Source: Nitrospiria bacterium (GTDB lineage: Bacteria > Nitrospirota > RBG-16-64-22). Taken from it: 34,965 bases of DNA. The notes below the pieces were generated by a model that searched no databases, was not told the origin of the DNA, and saw only the letters and a program-made list of their open reading frames with translations. Both the position numbers and the translations under genes were made by a program. Below, piece by piece: positions 26,648 to 34,965 of the stretch (positions are counted from its first letter, which is position 1; each line of letters opens with the position of its first letter). The stretch covers positions 1-34,965 of the forward strand of contig CAKKSE010000148.1 in NCBI GenBank assembly GCA_919903025.1, read 5' to 3'.

Positions 26648-26715
26648 GGCTCCATTATAGGAACCACGCTCGGCCGGCCCGCAACAGGAATCTCAGCGGC
26701 GGAAGCCGATAAGGT

Positions 26716-28200
26716 TCAGCCCGCTTTCCACCTCAGATCCGGCTCGCGGACGGCGCGGGTGTCGTCGAGCCTGCGGACGGGGGTGGTGTGGGGAGCGGTC
26801 CTGACGACGTCGGGGTTATTCTCGGCCTCGTCGGCGATGGCGGTCATCGCGTCGACGAACCGGTCGATCTCCTCCCTGCTCTCCGTCTCCACCGGCTCGA
26901 TCATCAGGGCTTCTTCGACGACGAGCGGGAAGTAGACGGTCGGGGCGTAGAAGCCGTAGTCGAGGAGGCGCTTGGCGATGTCGCGCGCCTTGACGCCGTG
27001 GGCCGCCTGGTTCCTGGCCGAGAAGACGGCCTCGTGCTGACAGATCCGGTCGTAGGGAAGATGATATCGGCCGCGGAGCTTGACGCGGAGGTAGTTGGCG
27101 TTGAGCGTCGCGATCTCCGCGACCCGCCTCAAGCCCTCCGCGCCGAGGGATCGGATGTACGCATACGCCCGGATGAGGATGCCGACGTTCCCGTAGAAAG
27201 CGTGGACCTTCCCGATCGACTTCGGCCGGTCCCAATCGAGCCGGTATCGGTCTCCCTCCTTTTCAACCAGAGGAACGGGGAGATACGGAACGAGCGATTC
27301 CGCGACCCCAACCGGGCCCGCGCCCGGCCCGCCTCCGCCGTGCGGCGTGGAGAAGGTCTTGTGGAGGTTGAAGTGGACGACGTCGAACCCCATCTCGGCG
27401 GGGCGCGCGACGCCCAGGAAGGCGTTCAGGTTCGCGCCGTCGAGGTACATGAACCCCCCGGCCTCGTGGACGATCCGGGCGATCTCGACGACGTTCTCCT
27501 CGAAGAGGCCGAGCGTGTTCGGGTTGGTGAGCATGAAGGCGGCCGTCTCGGAGGAGACTTTCTTCCGGAGGCCGTCCAGATCGACCAGGCCGCGGCCGTC
27601 CGACTTCACCTCGATCATCTCAAACCCGGCGATGGCCGCCGACGCGGGGTTCGTCCCGTGGGCGGAGTCAGGGATCAGAACGATGCGCCGCGGCTTCTCT
27701 CCGGGTGATTGGCCCCGTTCCGCGAGCGCCTTCCGGATCATGAGCATGGCCGTGAACTCGCCGTGTGCCCCGGCCGCCGGCTGGAGCGTCACCCTCGCCA
27801 TACCGGAGAGCTCGCAGAGCGAACGTTCGAGACGATGGAGAAGCTCCAGCAATCCCTGGATGTCGTCCTCGCTCTGAAGCGGATGGACGCCGGCGAGACC
27901 GGCCAGCCGCGCCGCCTCCTCGTTCACCTTGGGGTTGTACTTCATCGTGCAGGAGCCGAGCGGATAGAAGCCGGTATCGACGCCGAAGGAGCGGGTGGAG
28001 AGCTTTGTGTAATGCCGGACGACGTCGATCTCGGAGACTTCGGGAAGGGCCGGGGCGTCATCGGCCAGATGGCCGGAGAAGATCTCCCCCAGCGGCTTTT
28101 CCGGGACATCCAGCACGGGCAGACGGAACGCCCGCCGTCCGGGCCGGGACAGCTCGAAGATCGTCGAAACGGACGCCGTTCTCGGATCGACGTCAGGCAT
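26716..28200 (-). CDS. gcvPB: Glycine dehydrogenase (decarboxylating) subunit 2
   Basis: [75 protein letters not shown]. Confidence 0.97.
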   Translation of the reverse strand: MPDVDPRTASVSTIFELSRPGRRAFRLPVLDVPEKPLGEIFSGHLADDAPALPEVSEIDVVRHYTKLSTRSFGVDTGFYPLGSCTMKYNPKVNEEAARLAGLAGVHPLQSEDDIQGLLELLHRLERSLCELSGMARVTLQPAAGAHGEFTAMLMIRKALAERGQSPGEKPRRIVLIPDSAHGTNPASAAIAGFEMIEVKSDGRGLVDLDGLRKKVSSETAAFMLTNPNTLGLFEENVVEIARIVHEAGGFMYLDGANLNAFLGVARPAEMGFDVVHFNLHKTFSTPHGGGGPGAGPVGVAESLVPYLPVPLVEKEGDRYRLDWDRPKSIGKVHAFYGNVGILIRAYAYIRSLGAEGLRRVAEIATLNANYLRVKLRGRYHLPYDRICQHEAVFSARNQAAHGVKARDIAKRLLDYGFYAPTVYFPLVVEEALMIEPVETESREEIDRFVDAMTAIADEAENNPDVVRTAPHTTPVRRLDDTRAVREPDLRWKAG

Positions 28201-28213
28201 CAATCAACCCTCC

Positions 28214-28303
28214 TCGTCCCCCTCACCCTACCCTCTCCCCAAGGGGAGATGGGTCTCTCTTTTGTCCCCTCCCCCTTGACGGGGGAGGGCCAGGGTGGGG
28301 GTG
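28214..28303. repeat. Palindromic C-rich/G-rich repeat, two adjacent units, between/into gcvPA and gcvPB
   Basis: CCCCTCACCCTACCCTCTCCCCAAGGGGAGA... and CCCCTCCCCCTTGACGGGGGAGGGCCAGGGTGGGGGTGAG. Confidence 0.85.
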
Positions 28304-29664
28304 AGCTTGCGCTTGGAAACAACAGCCGAGACGACATCGACCATCCGGTCGATTTCTTCCCGCGTCCGCTTCTCCGTCACGGCGACGAGCCAGAGTCCCT
28401 TCATCTTCTTGTCCAGGGTCCCGGCGTCGAGGCCGCCGACGATCCCGGCTTTTGAGAGCGCCCTGTTCAGGACCGCGGGCCGGACCGGCGTCCGGACGGC
28501 GAACTCCTTGAAGAAAGGAACGCCGGGGAACGCGAGTGAAAACCCCGGAATCGCCGAGAGGCGTTCGGCGGCGTAGCGGGCCTTCTGCGCGCACTGGACG
28601 GCTGTCTCACGCAGACCGCCCTTCCCCAGGGCCGCCATGTGGATCGTCGCCGTGAGCGCGACGAGCGCCTGGTTCGTGCAGATGTTCGAGGTTGCCCGCG
28701 CCCGGCGGATGTGCTGTTCCCGCGTCTGGAACGTTAGGACGTAGCCGCGCCGGCCCTCCGCGTCGACCGTTGCGCCGACGATCCGCCCGGGCATCTGCCG
28801 GATGTCTTTCATCCGAGCGGCCAGAAAACCGAGATACGGCCCGCCGCCGGACATCGGGATCCCCAGGCTCTGCCCCTCTCCCACGACGATATCGGCCCCC
28901 AGGTCGCCCGGCCTCTTGAGGAGACCCATGGCGACGGGATCGAGGGAGACGACGACGCGCGCGCCTCTCTCGCGGGCGATGGAGATGATTTCCGTCAGCG
29001 GCTCCAGGTTCCCCAGCCAGTTGGGATACTGGACGAGAACGCAGGCCGTCTTGGACGATACCCTCTTCCCGAGGTCGGTCAGATCGACGGCGCCGCCATC
29101 CATGCGCGCGTCGACAACCTGAACGGGGAGCCCTTCCACGTATGTTTCGAGGACCCGCCGGTACAGCGGGTTCACGCCCGGAAGGACGACGACCCTGTGC
29201 CTGTCGTCCGCCGCCAGGCGGAGGGCCATCATCGCTCCTTCGGCGACAGCGGAGCCGCCGTCGTACAAGGACGCGTTGGCGGCCTCCATGCCCGTCAGTT
29301 CGCAGACCATCGTCTGAAACTCGTAGATCGTCTGCAGGACGCCCTGGCTGATCTCGGCCTGGTACGGCGTGTAAGAGGTGACGAACTCCGACCGGCCCGC
29401 GAGAGCGGGCACGACGGAAGGAATGGCGTGATCGTAGATCCCGCCGCCGAGGAAGGAGGACCTCGATCCCGCGGCGCGGTTCCTGTCCGCCAGCGCCGAG
29501 ATGTCCCGCAGGACTTCGATTTCGGACTCGGCCGGAGGAAGATCGAGCGGCCGCGCAAGCCGGAGACCTTCGGGGATCGCGCCGAAGAGATCCTCGATGC
29601 GGGAAACGCCGACCGCCGCCAGCATCGCCTGGATGTCGTCTTGTGTGTGGGGAATGTAGGTCAT
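28228..29664 (-). CDS. gcvPA: Glycine dehydrogenase (decarboxylating) subunit 1
   Basis: MTYIPHTQDDIQAMLAAVGVSRIEDLFGAIPE..., FLGGGIYDHAIPSVV, SLYDGGSAVAEGAMMALR; start corrected to 29664. Confidence 0.96.
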   Translation of the reverse strand: MTYIPHTQDDIQAMLAAVGVSRIEDLFGAIPEGLRLARPLDLPPAESEIEVLRDISALADRNRAAGSRSSFLGGGIYDHAIPSVVPALAGRSEFVTSYTPYQAEISQGVLQTIYEFQTMVCELTGMEAANASLYDGGSAVAEGAMMALRLAADDRHRVVVLPGVNPLYRRVLETYVEGLPVQVVDARMDGGAVDLTDLGKRVSSKTACVLVQYPNWLGNLEPLTEIISIARERGARVVVSLDPVAMGLLKRPGDLGADIVVGEGQSLGIPMSGGGPYLGFLAARMKDIRQMPGRIVGATVDAEGRRGYVLTFQTREQHIRRARATSNICTNQALVALTATIHMAALGKGGLRETAVQCAQKARYAAERLSAIPGFSLAFPGVPFFKEFAVRTPVRPAVLNRALSKAGIVGGLDAGTLDKKMKGLWLVAVTEKRTREEIDRMVDVVSAVVSKRKLTPTLALPRQGGGDKRETHLPLGRG

Positions 29665-29676
29665 CAGAGGAACCTC

Positions 29677-29763
29677 GGTGAATGGGTGAATCGGTGAATC
29701 GCTTTCAGGAACAGCCGTGCGGGCCTGACCCTCTTCACCCATTCACCTATTCACCGATTCACC
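29677..29763. repeat. Octamer arrays in inverted orientation in the gcvT-gcvPA gap
   Basis: GGTGAATGGGTGAATCGGTGAATC (29677-29700) facing TTCACCCATTCACCTATTCACCGATTCACC (29734-29763). Confidence 0.88.
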
Positions 29764-30863
29764 TTCTTATAGAACGGCATCGTCACGATGTTCGCGAGGC
29801 CGGCCTTGCCGCGGATGTCGATCCAGACCTCCATCCCCGGCTTCGAGTATTTCGCCGCCACGTACCCCATGCCGATCGGCTTCCGGAGCGTGGGAGAAAT
29901 GTTCCCCGACGTCACCTCTCCGATCGTCGATCCGTTCGAGTGAATCGAGTACCCTTCGCGCGGGATTCCCTGCTCCACGGAAAGCATCTCGAAGCCGACC
30001 AGCACACGGCTCGGCGCCGCCGCCGTCTGCGCCTCCAGAGCCGACCGGCCGACGAACTCCCCCTTCTTGAAGCTCACGCCCCGCAGGAGGCCCGCTTCGA
30101 CCGGCGTCGTGCGCTCGTTCAGCTCGTGGCCGTAAAGCGGGAACCCCATCTCCAGGCGGAGCAGGTCTCGAGCCGAAAGTCCGGCCGGAACCAGGCCGTT
30201 GAACTCCCCCGCCTCCATGAGGCTGTCCCACAGCTCCGCGGCCTTTGGGCCGGGCATCCAAATCTCGTACCCGCGCTCGCCCGTGTACCCCGTCCGGGCG
30301 AGCCAGGTCTTCTCGCCCATGATCGTCGTCCGGCGGATGTGGTAGAGGGCAAGCTTCTTGAGGTCGAAATCGACGAACGTCTGCAGGATGAGGAAGGAGG
30401 ACGGCCCCTGAAGGGCGATCAGGGCGTCTCGCGCCGTGACGTCTTCCACGAACGAGGCGTCTCCCCCGTGCTTCCCGAACCAGCGCGCGAGCTTCTCGCT
30501 GTTCGATGCGTTGCAGCAGACGATATAGAGGAGCGGCTCCGCCCGGTAGATGACGATGTCGTCGAGGATCCCCCCGTCGGGATTGAGGACGAACGAGTAG
30601 TGCGCCTGCCCGGTCTTGAGCGCCGCCACGTCGTTCGACGTGACCACGTCGAGGAACTCCTTGGCCCGCGGCCCGCGGACCTCGATCCGGCCCAGGTGCG
30701 AGACGTCGGTCAGCCCCGCCGCCGTCCGCACGGCCTTGACCTCGTCCGCCGCGCGCTGGTATTGGAGGGGCATCTCCCATCCCGAGAAGTCGACGAGCTT
30801 CGCCCCGGCCGCCTGATGGACGGCGTAGAGCGGCGTTCGTTTGAGCGTTGATTCCCGCGTCAT
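29751..30863 (-). CDS. gcvT: Aminomethyltransferase (glycine cleavage T protein)
   Basis: LKRTPLYAVHQAAGAKLVDFSGWEMPLQY, DVSHLGRIEVRGPRAKEFLD, RTGYTGERGYEIW. Confidence 0.97.
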   Translation of the reverse strand: MTRESTLKRTPLYAVHQAAGAKLVDFSGWEMPLQYQRAADEVKAVRTAAGLTDVSHLGRIEVRGPRAKEFLDVVTSNDVAALKTGQAHYSFVLNPDGGILDDIVIYRAEPLLYIVCCNASNSEKLARWFGKHGGDASFVEDVTARDALIALQGPSSFLILQTFVDFDLKKLALYHIRRTTIMGEKTWLARTGYTGERGYEIWMPGPKAAELWDSLMEAGEFNGLVPAGLSARDLLRLEMGFPLYGHELNERTTPVEAGLLRGVSFKKGEFVGRSALEAQTAAAPSRVLVGFEMLSVEQGIPREGYSIHSNGSTIGEVTSGNISPTLRKPIGMGYVAAKYSKPGMEVWIDIRGKAGLANIVTMPFYKKVNR

Positions 30864-30916
30864 CGTGATTGAGTCCGGATTAACCGACGACCTAGTAAAA
30901 ACCCGTGGATTCTAGG

Positions 30917-30976
30917 AAAAAAAGGGCGGGACGAGACCCCGCGGACAAGCGGGTGGAACTATACAAATTCCGCCCC
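30917..30976 (-). terminator. Terminator-like hairpin plus U-tract downstream of the 31022 gene
   Basis: Minus strand GGGCGG ... CCGCCC stem with inner GC-rich hairpin, followed by TTTTTTT. Confidence 0.65.
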
Positions 30977-31021
30977 GGCGAGTCCACGGGAAAATAAACG
31001 GGAAGGGGCGTCCGAACCGCT

Positions 31022-32854
31022 TCATCGGCGGATCGCATCCAGGACGGCTTGATCGATCTGGTTGACCTCGCAGTAATCCCGCTCCAGCTCTTCCACGTAG
31101 AACCGGTCGAGGCCGCTGTTCTGGATGAAGTCCTCCCGGAGAACCCCGTTCCGAGCCGACAGGATCTGGGGAAAGAACTGGTTGACGTAGAAGGCCTCCT
31201 TCTTGAGGTCGAGGATGACCCGTTGAACGAGGCTTAAGGAAATCTCGCGGCCGATCAGCTTCTTGGCCATCAGGACGTTGGTCAGGTCGTGGAGGAACGC
31301 GTCGAGCTCATCCTTCGCCAGCAGTTCGGCGTACGTCGTCTGGACGCGCTCCTTGACGTACTGGCGGATCCGCCCGTAGAGCCTCTCTTCCTCGGCGGTC
31401 TTCCCGGTTTCTCCGACCACGTCCCGGACCGAAAGGTCGCCGCGGACGAGCCCGGCGAGACCCGAGACGAGGGCTTCGATCTTCCGGGCGCCGTAGCGCG
31501 TCAGATATGCGTCGCGGCGGATCGGGTCGACAAAGAGCGCCTGAAAGATGCCGGCCTGGATCGCCTCGAACGCCTGCCGGTGCCCCAGCAGGCCCCGGAG
31601 CGCCGGCTCGGAGAGGTCGGACCCTTCGATGAAAGCGAGGCGATTGATCAGGTTCGACGTCTGGTCGAAGCGGTCGAAGTAGGTCACAATCTCGCCGAAC
31701 GACTCCAGGAACGACGCGTCGTCCTCCACCTGCTGTTCGTCCGCCACCCGGCAGGTGTGCAGGAGGATCTCCTCGAACGACAGGTCCCTGGAGACGACGG
31801 CCTGCTGTTTCGCCTTCAGGAGCTTGAGAAGGTCCTCGGCCGAGATGCGGTCGGAGACGCCCCGCCTCCGGAGGAACAGCCCCTCCAGGATGGCCCGCGT
31901 CTCTCGAAGGTAGGCCGGCTCGGACGCGGGAGCGACTTCCTTGCCCGTCAGGAGCCGCTCGTCCAGCGAGTCGAAGAGGGCGCTCGGCACTTTCTGGCGG
32001 ATGGCCAGGGTCCGCAGGCGAGAGAGCTGCGCCACGGCCTTCGAGTCGGCGCTCTCCTTTCCCCGGAGCTGGATCAGGATCTCCCGGTACTGGTCGACCA
32101 GGACGCGGTTCTCCGGGATCCGGTAGATCGCGTCGATGTTGATCCTCTCCTGCTGGTAGAGGTCGATCGTGTGGCTGGACGCGAGCGTCTCGGCTCTCTC
32201 CCCCGGTTTCCCGCTCCCTTCCCGCGCCATGCCGTCCCGGACCGCCTGGGCGTATTGCTGATGGGGAATGTGGGTCAGGCGGAAGAGGAAGAGGAGAGCC
32301 CGCGGATCGCCGATCTCCGAGAGGATCTCCTGGGCCAGCGCCGTGTCGTTTCCATGCTCGACGCTCGGCGTCCGCTTGAGAACGCGCCCGACGCGGCGAA
32401 GAAGGATCTCCTGCTGGTAGCGAAGCCTCCCCCCCACGTTCCATTGGACGAAGAAGTAGTAGTTGACGAGCGCGTTGCCGTTCAGGAAGATCTGGTCGTA
32501 CGAGTCGATTCCGTCCGTCCGGTCGGTGAAGATGATCCGCTTGAGGATCGGGGCGAAGTAGGCGCCGAAGATGACCAGCCGGTTCTTGACGTCGGGCCTC
32601 ATCAGGTCGGTCAACGACTGCTCAACGCCGAACATGTATTCGCAGAACGCCCCCCCGTTCCCCCTGTAGGAAACGCCCCGCTGTCCCAGAACGATCTCGT
32701 TCCCGCCGGAGAAGAAGCGCGTCGCCGGCTCCCCCCCCACGTCGATCGCCTCGTGGAAGAAACGGGACCCAAGGTCCGCCCCGGCGATCGTCGCGTGGTA
32801 GGAGATCGCCGTGTCCACCTGGCCGTGGAGACAGATGTCGAGGAGGCCGCTCAT
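31022..32854 (-). CDS. Conserved-looking protein of unknown function (~610 aa, mostly helical)
   Basis: Long ORF with coding character; start placed at MSGLLDICLHGQVD, whose ATG overlaps the stop of the upstream debranching-enzyme gene (ATGA). Confidence 0.75.
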   Translation of the reverse strand: MSGLLDICLHGQVDTAISYHATIAGADLGSRFFHEAIDVGGEPATRFFSGGNEIVLGQRGVSYRGNGGAFCEYMFGVEQSLTDLMRPDVKNRLVIFGAYFAPILKRIIFTDRTDGIDSYDQIFLNGNALVNYYFFVQWNVGGRLRYQQEILLRRVGRVLKRTPSVEHGNDTALAQEILSEIGDPRALLFLFRLTHIPHQQYAQAVRDGMAREGSGKPGERAETLASSHTIDLYQQERINIDAIYRIPENRVLVDQYREILIQLRGKESADSKAVAQLSRLRTLAIRQKVPSALFDSLDERLLTGKEVAPASEPAYLRETRAILEGLFLRRRGVSDRISAEDLLKLLKAKQQAVVSRDLSFEEILLHTCRVADEQQVEDDASFLESFGEIVTYFDRFDQTSNLINRLAFIEGSDLSEPALRGLLGHRQAFEAIQAGIFQALFVDPIRRDAYLTRYGARKIEALVSGLAGLVRGDLSVRDVVGETGKTAEEERLYGRIRQYVKERVQTTYAELLAKDELDAFLHDLTNVLMAKKLIGREISLSLVQRVILDLKKEAFYVNQFFPQILSARNGVLREDFIQNSGLDRFYVEELERDYCEVNQIDQAVLDAIRR

Positions 32855-34776
32855 TCGACCGCCTCCGACCTCGTCAAGACCGTCCGCCCGGCCGCCGTCA
32901 CCGCCGCGGGCCGGGCGCTTGTCCGCTTCTTGGCCGAGAGGACCTCCGCGACGGCCAGGGCGTACGCCGGCCGGCCGGCCGGGACCCAAGCCCCCGCCTC
33001 GCGGTAGGCGGATGGAAGGCACCCGAGCATCCCTTCGCGGAGCCGCTCGCCCAGCGGTTCTAGAAAAAGGGAAACGACCGCCTCGGCGTCCGGCTCACCG
33101 CCAAAAGCCGTGAGGTAGGCCGAGAGGAACGTGCCCCAGAAGGAGGTGGTCGCGTCCGCCTTGTGCGGCAGGTTGTCGTTTCCCCCCCCGTGCGGCCTGG
33201 GCCAGAGTCCGACGGGCGCCACGAGAAGGCGATGAACGGCCGTGACCAGCCGCTGTTCCCGAAGTCCGGGAAGGACCCGGAACGGAAGCGTAACGGCGAG
33301 CAGTTGACACGGCGTGACGGTCAGCACCGGCTCGCCGTTCTCGATTCGGGCCGCGAGACACCCTTCCGCATCATTCCAGAACTCCTTGTTCACGCCCAGG
33401 CGGACTTTCTCCGCCAGGAGGGAACAGCCCCGCCCCGGCCATCGGCTCCGGTCGGCCAGGTCGACGAATCCCCGGAGCACGCTGTACCACAAAAGGGAGA
33501 GGTCGACCGGAAGGTGCGCCCCGGCCGGAGCGCCCGCGGGAGCGGCGTGGAGAAGGTCGCACGTGGTCCGGATGTCCGGGCCGGCGGCCTCCAGCAGTCC
33601 ATTGCCGCCCATCCGAATCTTCCCAACGCCGGTCGCGAGGAGGTCGACGATGTCGTCCAGGATCGGCAGAAAAAACCGGCGGACGAACTCGGCGTCTTCC
33701 GATTCTCCCGCGTACAGGTACCCGGCGAGGGCAAACCACAGCGGCCCGTCGGCGCAGAACGTCCCGCTCCCCCCCGGGAGGCGGGGAAAGGGATCGCTCC
33801 GAATGCGCCCGCCCTCCCTGATGAGAAGATCTTTCATCTCCTCGTATCGCCCAGTGGCGAGCAGGAGTCCCGGCGCGGCCGCGAGCGTCTCCGCCCCCGT
33901 CTCGGCCCGGGCGTAGTAGCCCGTCCGGATGAGCGTGCCTTCGGAATCCCGCAGGATGAACTGATCGGCGGCAAGAACAAGCTCCCGCTCCACGTCGTCC
34001 CGCGCGCTCGCCCGTTCGAGGAGCGCGTCCCGCCGGGCGATCTCCCGGAGGAACGCCGTCTCGACGTCGAGCTCCTCCCGAGGACCGGCCGACGCGACGA
34101 ACGCCAGGACCGCCCTCCCCTCCACCGTGGCCGTGAAGCGCCCCGGCCGGAAGAGATCTTCCTCCCCTGCCCCGGCATCGGCCGGATACGCGACTCTCCT
34201 GTTCCAGCACGGCTCGGGCGCAAAGGAAAACCCGGGCGCGTAAAACCAGACCGACTCGTCCCGATCCGAGACGACGCGCCCCTCTTCCCAGCGAAAGCCT
34301 TCCCTCTCGCGCGAGAGCTCGCCGGCCTCCCGGCAGGCGGCGAAGGGCTCGATCGTCAGGGTGGCGGGGCCCGTGCGTGCGTGAACTGTGTATTGGATGA
34401 CCACCGTCTCCTCTCCATGGAGCATGAGGATCGTCTTGACAACCATCGTGGTCCCGCAGACGAACGTAAACGTGGGAAAGAAATAGCGGGAAAACCGGCG
34501 AAGGTTCTTGTACCCCTCCGGAAAGACCGCATCCGGATAGAACCGCGTCGAGAGATCGTACTCCTGGCCGCCCGACGAGATCGTTTCGGAAATCGCCGAA
34601 AGAAGGACGCGATCCTTTCCATCGGCCCCCGGGACCACGAGGAGACCGTGCTCCCGGCGCGTGTTGGCCCCCAGAACAGAGGCGGCGCAGTACGCCCCCC
34701 GGCCGTTTGTTGCGACCCACTCCCGCCGAACGGCGCGTTCCAGCGGAAGGAAGGAGTCCTGCCCAAAGGAGATCAC
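32851..34776 (-). CDS. Amylo-alpha-1,6-glucosidase / glycogen debranching enzyme-like protein
   Basis: N-terminal REWVATNGRGAYCAASVLGANTRREHGLLV; C-terminal (alpha/alpha)6-like segments (LPRLPGGSGTFCADGPLWFALAGYLYAG; GLWPRPHGGGNDNLPHKADATTSFWGTFLSAYLTAF); GTG start. Confidence 0.87.
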   Translation of the reverse strand: MISFGQDSFLPLERAVRREWVATNGRGAYCAASVLGANTRREHGLLVVPGADGKDRVLLSAISETISSGGQEYDLSTRFYPDAVFPEGYKNLRRFSRYFFPTFTFVCGTTMVVKTILMLHGEETVVIQYTVHARTGPATLTIEPFAACREAGELSREREGFRWEEGRVVSDRDESVWFYAPGFSFAPEPCWNRRVAYPADAGAGEEDLFRPGRFTATVEGRAVLAFVASAGPREELDVETAFLREIARRDALLERASARDDVERELVLAADQFILRDSEGTLIRTGYYARAETGAETLAAAPGLLLATGRYEEMKDLLIREGGRIRSDPFPRLPGGSGTFCADGPLWFALAGYLYAGESEDAEFVRRFFLPILDDIVDLLATGVGKIRMGGNGLLEAAGPDIRTTCDLLHAAPAGAPAGAHLPVDLSLLWYSVLRGFVDLADRSRWPGRGCSLLAEKVRLGVNKEFWNDAEGCLAARIENGEPVLTVTPCQLLAVTLPFRVLPGLREQRLVTAVHRLLVAPVGLWPRPHGGGNDNLPHKADATTSFWGTFLSAYLTAFGGEPDAEAVVSLFLEPLGERLREGMLGCLPSAYREAGAWVPAGRPAYALAVAEVLSAKKRTSARPAAVTAAGRTVLTRSEAVE

Positions 34777-34907
34777 GCGTCCGCCACCCCGCGTCCATCA
34801 ATGTCGGCCCGAAGGACGGGAAAAGCCGTGGAGGAAGGTCCAGCGTCCCGCTCGGCCCGTCCCCCGCCGATCTTGGAAAACCCCCTAGGAGGCCGTAGCA
34901 AAAGTCC

Positions 34908-34952
34908 CCTCTCCCCCTGGCAGGGGGAGAGGGCGAGGGTGAGGGGGTGATG
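34908..34952. repeat. Palindromic C-rich/G-rich intergenic repeat
   Basis: CCCCTCTCCCCCTGGCAGGGGGAGAGGGCGAGGGTGAGGGGG. Confidence 0.8.
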
Positions 34953-34965
34953 CAAGGCTCCGATT

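Noticed and set aside
30864-31021. Possible glycine riboswitch upstream of gcvT
   Set aside because: I looked for the tandem aptamer architecture and saw only a terminator-like hairpin with a U-tract; the space is too short for a tandem aptamer

Overview
All confidently supported genes lie on the minus strand of this GC-rich bacterial window. Read 3'->5' on the + axis, it contains four blocks. (i) A hypothetical secreted coiled-coil protein, a secreted TPR protein, an FlrB/FleS-like histidine kinase and an FlrC/FleR-like sigma54 response regulator, all overlapping. (ii) A large flagellar basal-body/export cluster: flgB-flgC-fliE-fliF-fliG-fliH-fliI-fliJ-motE-like-fliK-flgD-flgE, then fliL-fliM-fliN-fliO-fliP-fliQ-fliR-flhB. 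(iii) Two more sigma54 activators, one with an N-terminal receiver and one with a Cys-containing PAS domain, plus a 59-aa zinc-ribbon ORF missing from the ORF track. (iv) A glycine-cleavage operon (gcvT-gcvPA-gcvPB, no gcvH) and a glycogen-debranching-enzyme-like gene overlapping a ~610-aa protein of unknown function. Two sigma54 (-24/-12) promoters are readable, upstream of fliL and flgB. The most unusual signal is non-coding. Several families of short-period (7-8 bp) tandem repeats and C-rich/G-rich palindromes sit at gene junctions, and they appear to supply the terminal codons, stop/start codons or an internal linker of several proteins (FlhB, FliR, FliO, FliN, GcvT, GcvPA, histidine kinase). 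Product calls come from reading the translated sequences; no database search was run. Taxonomy is not resolved.
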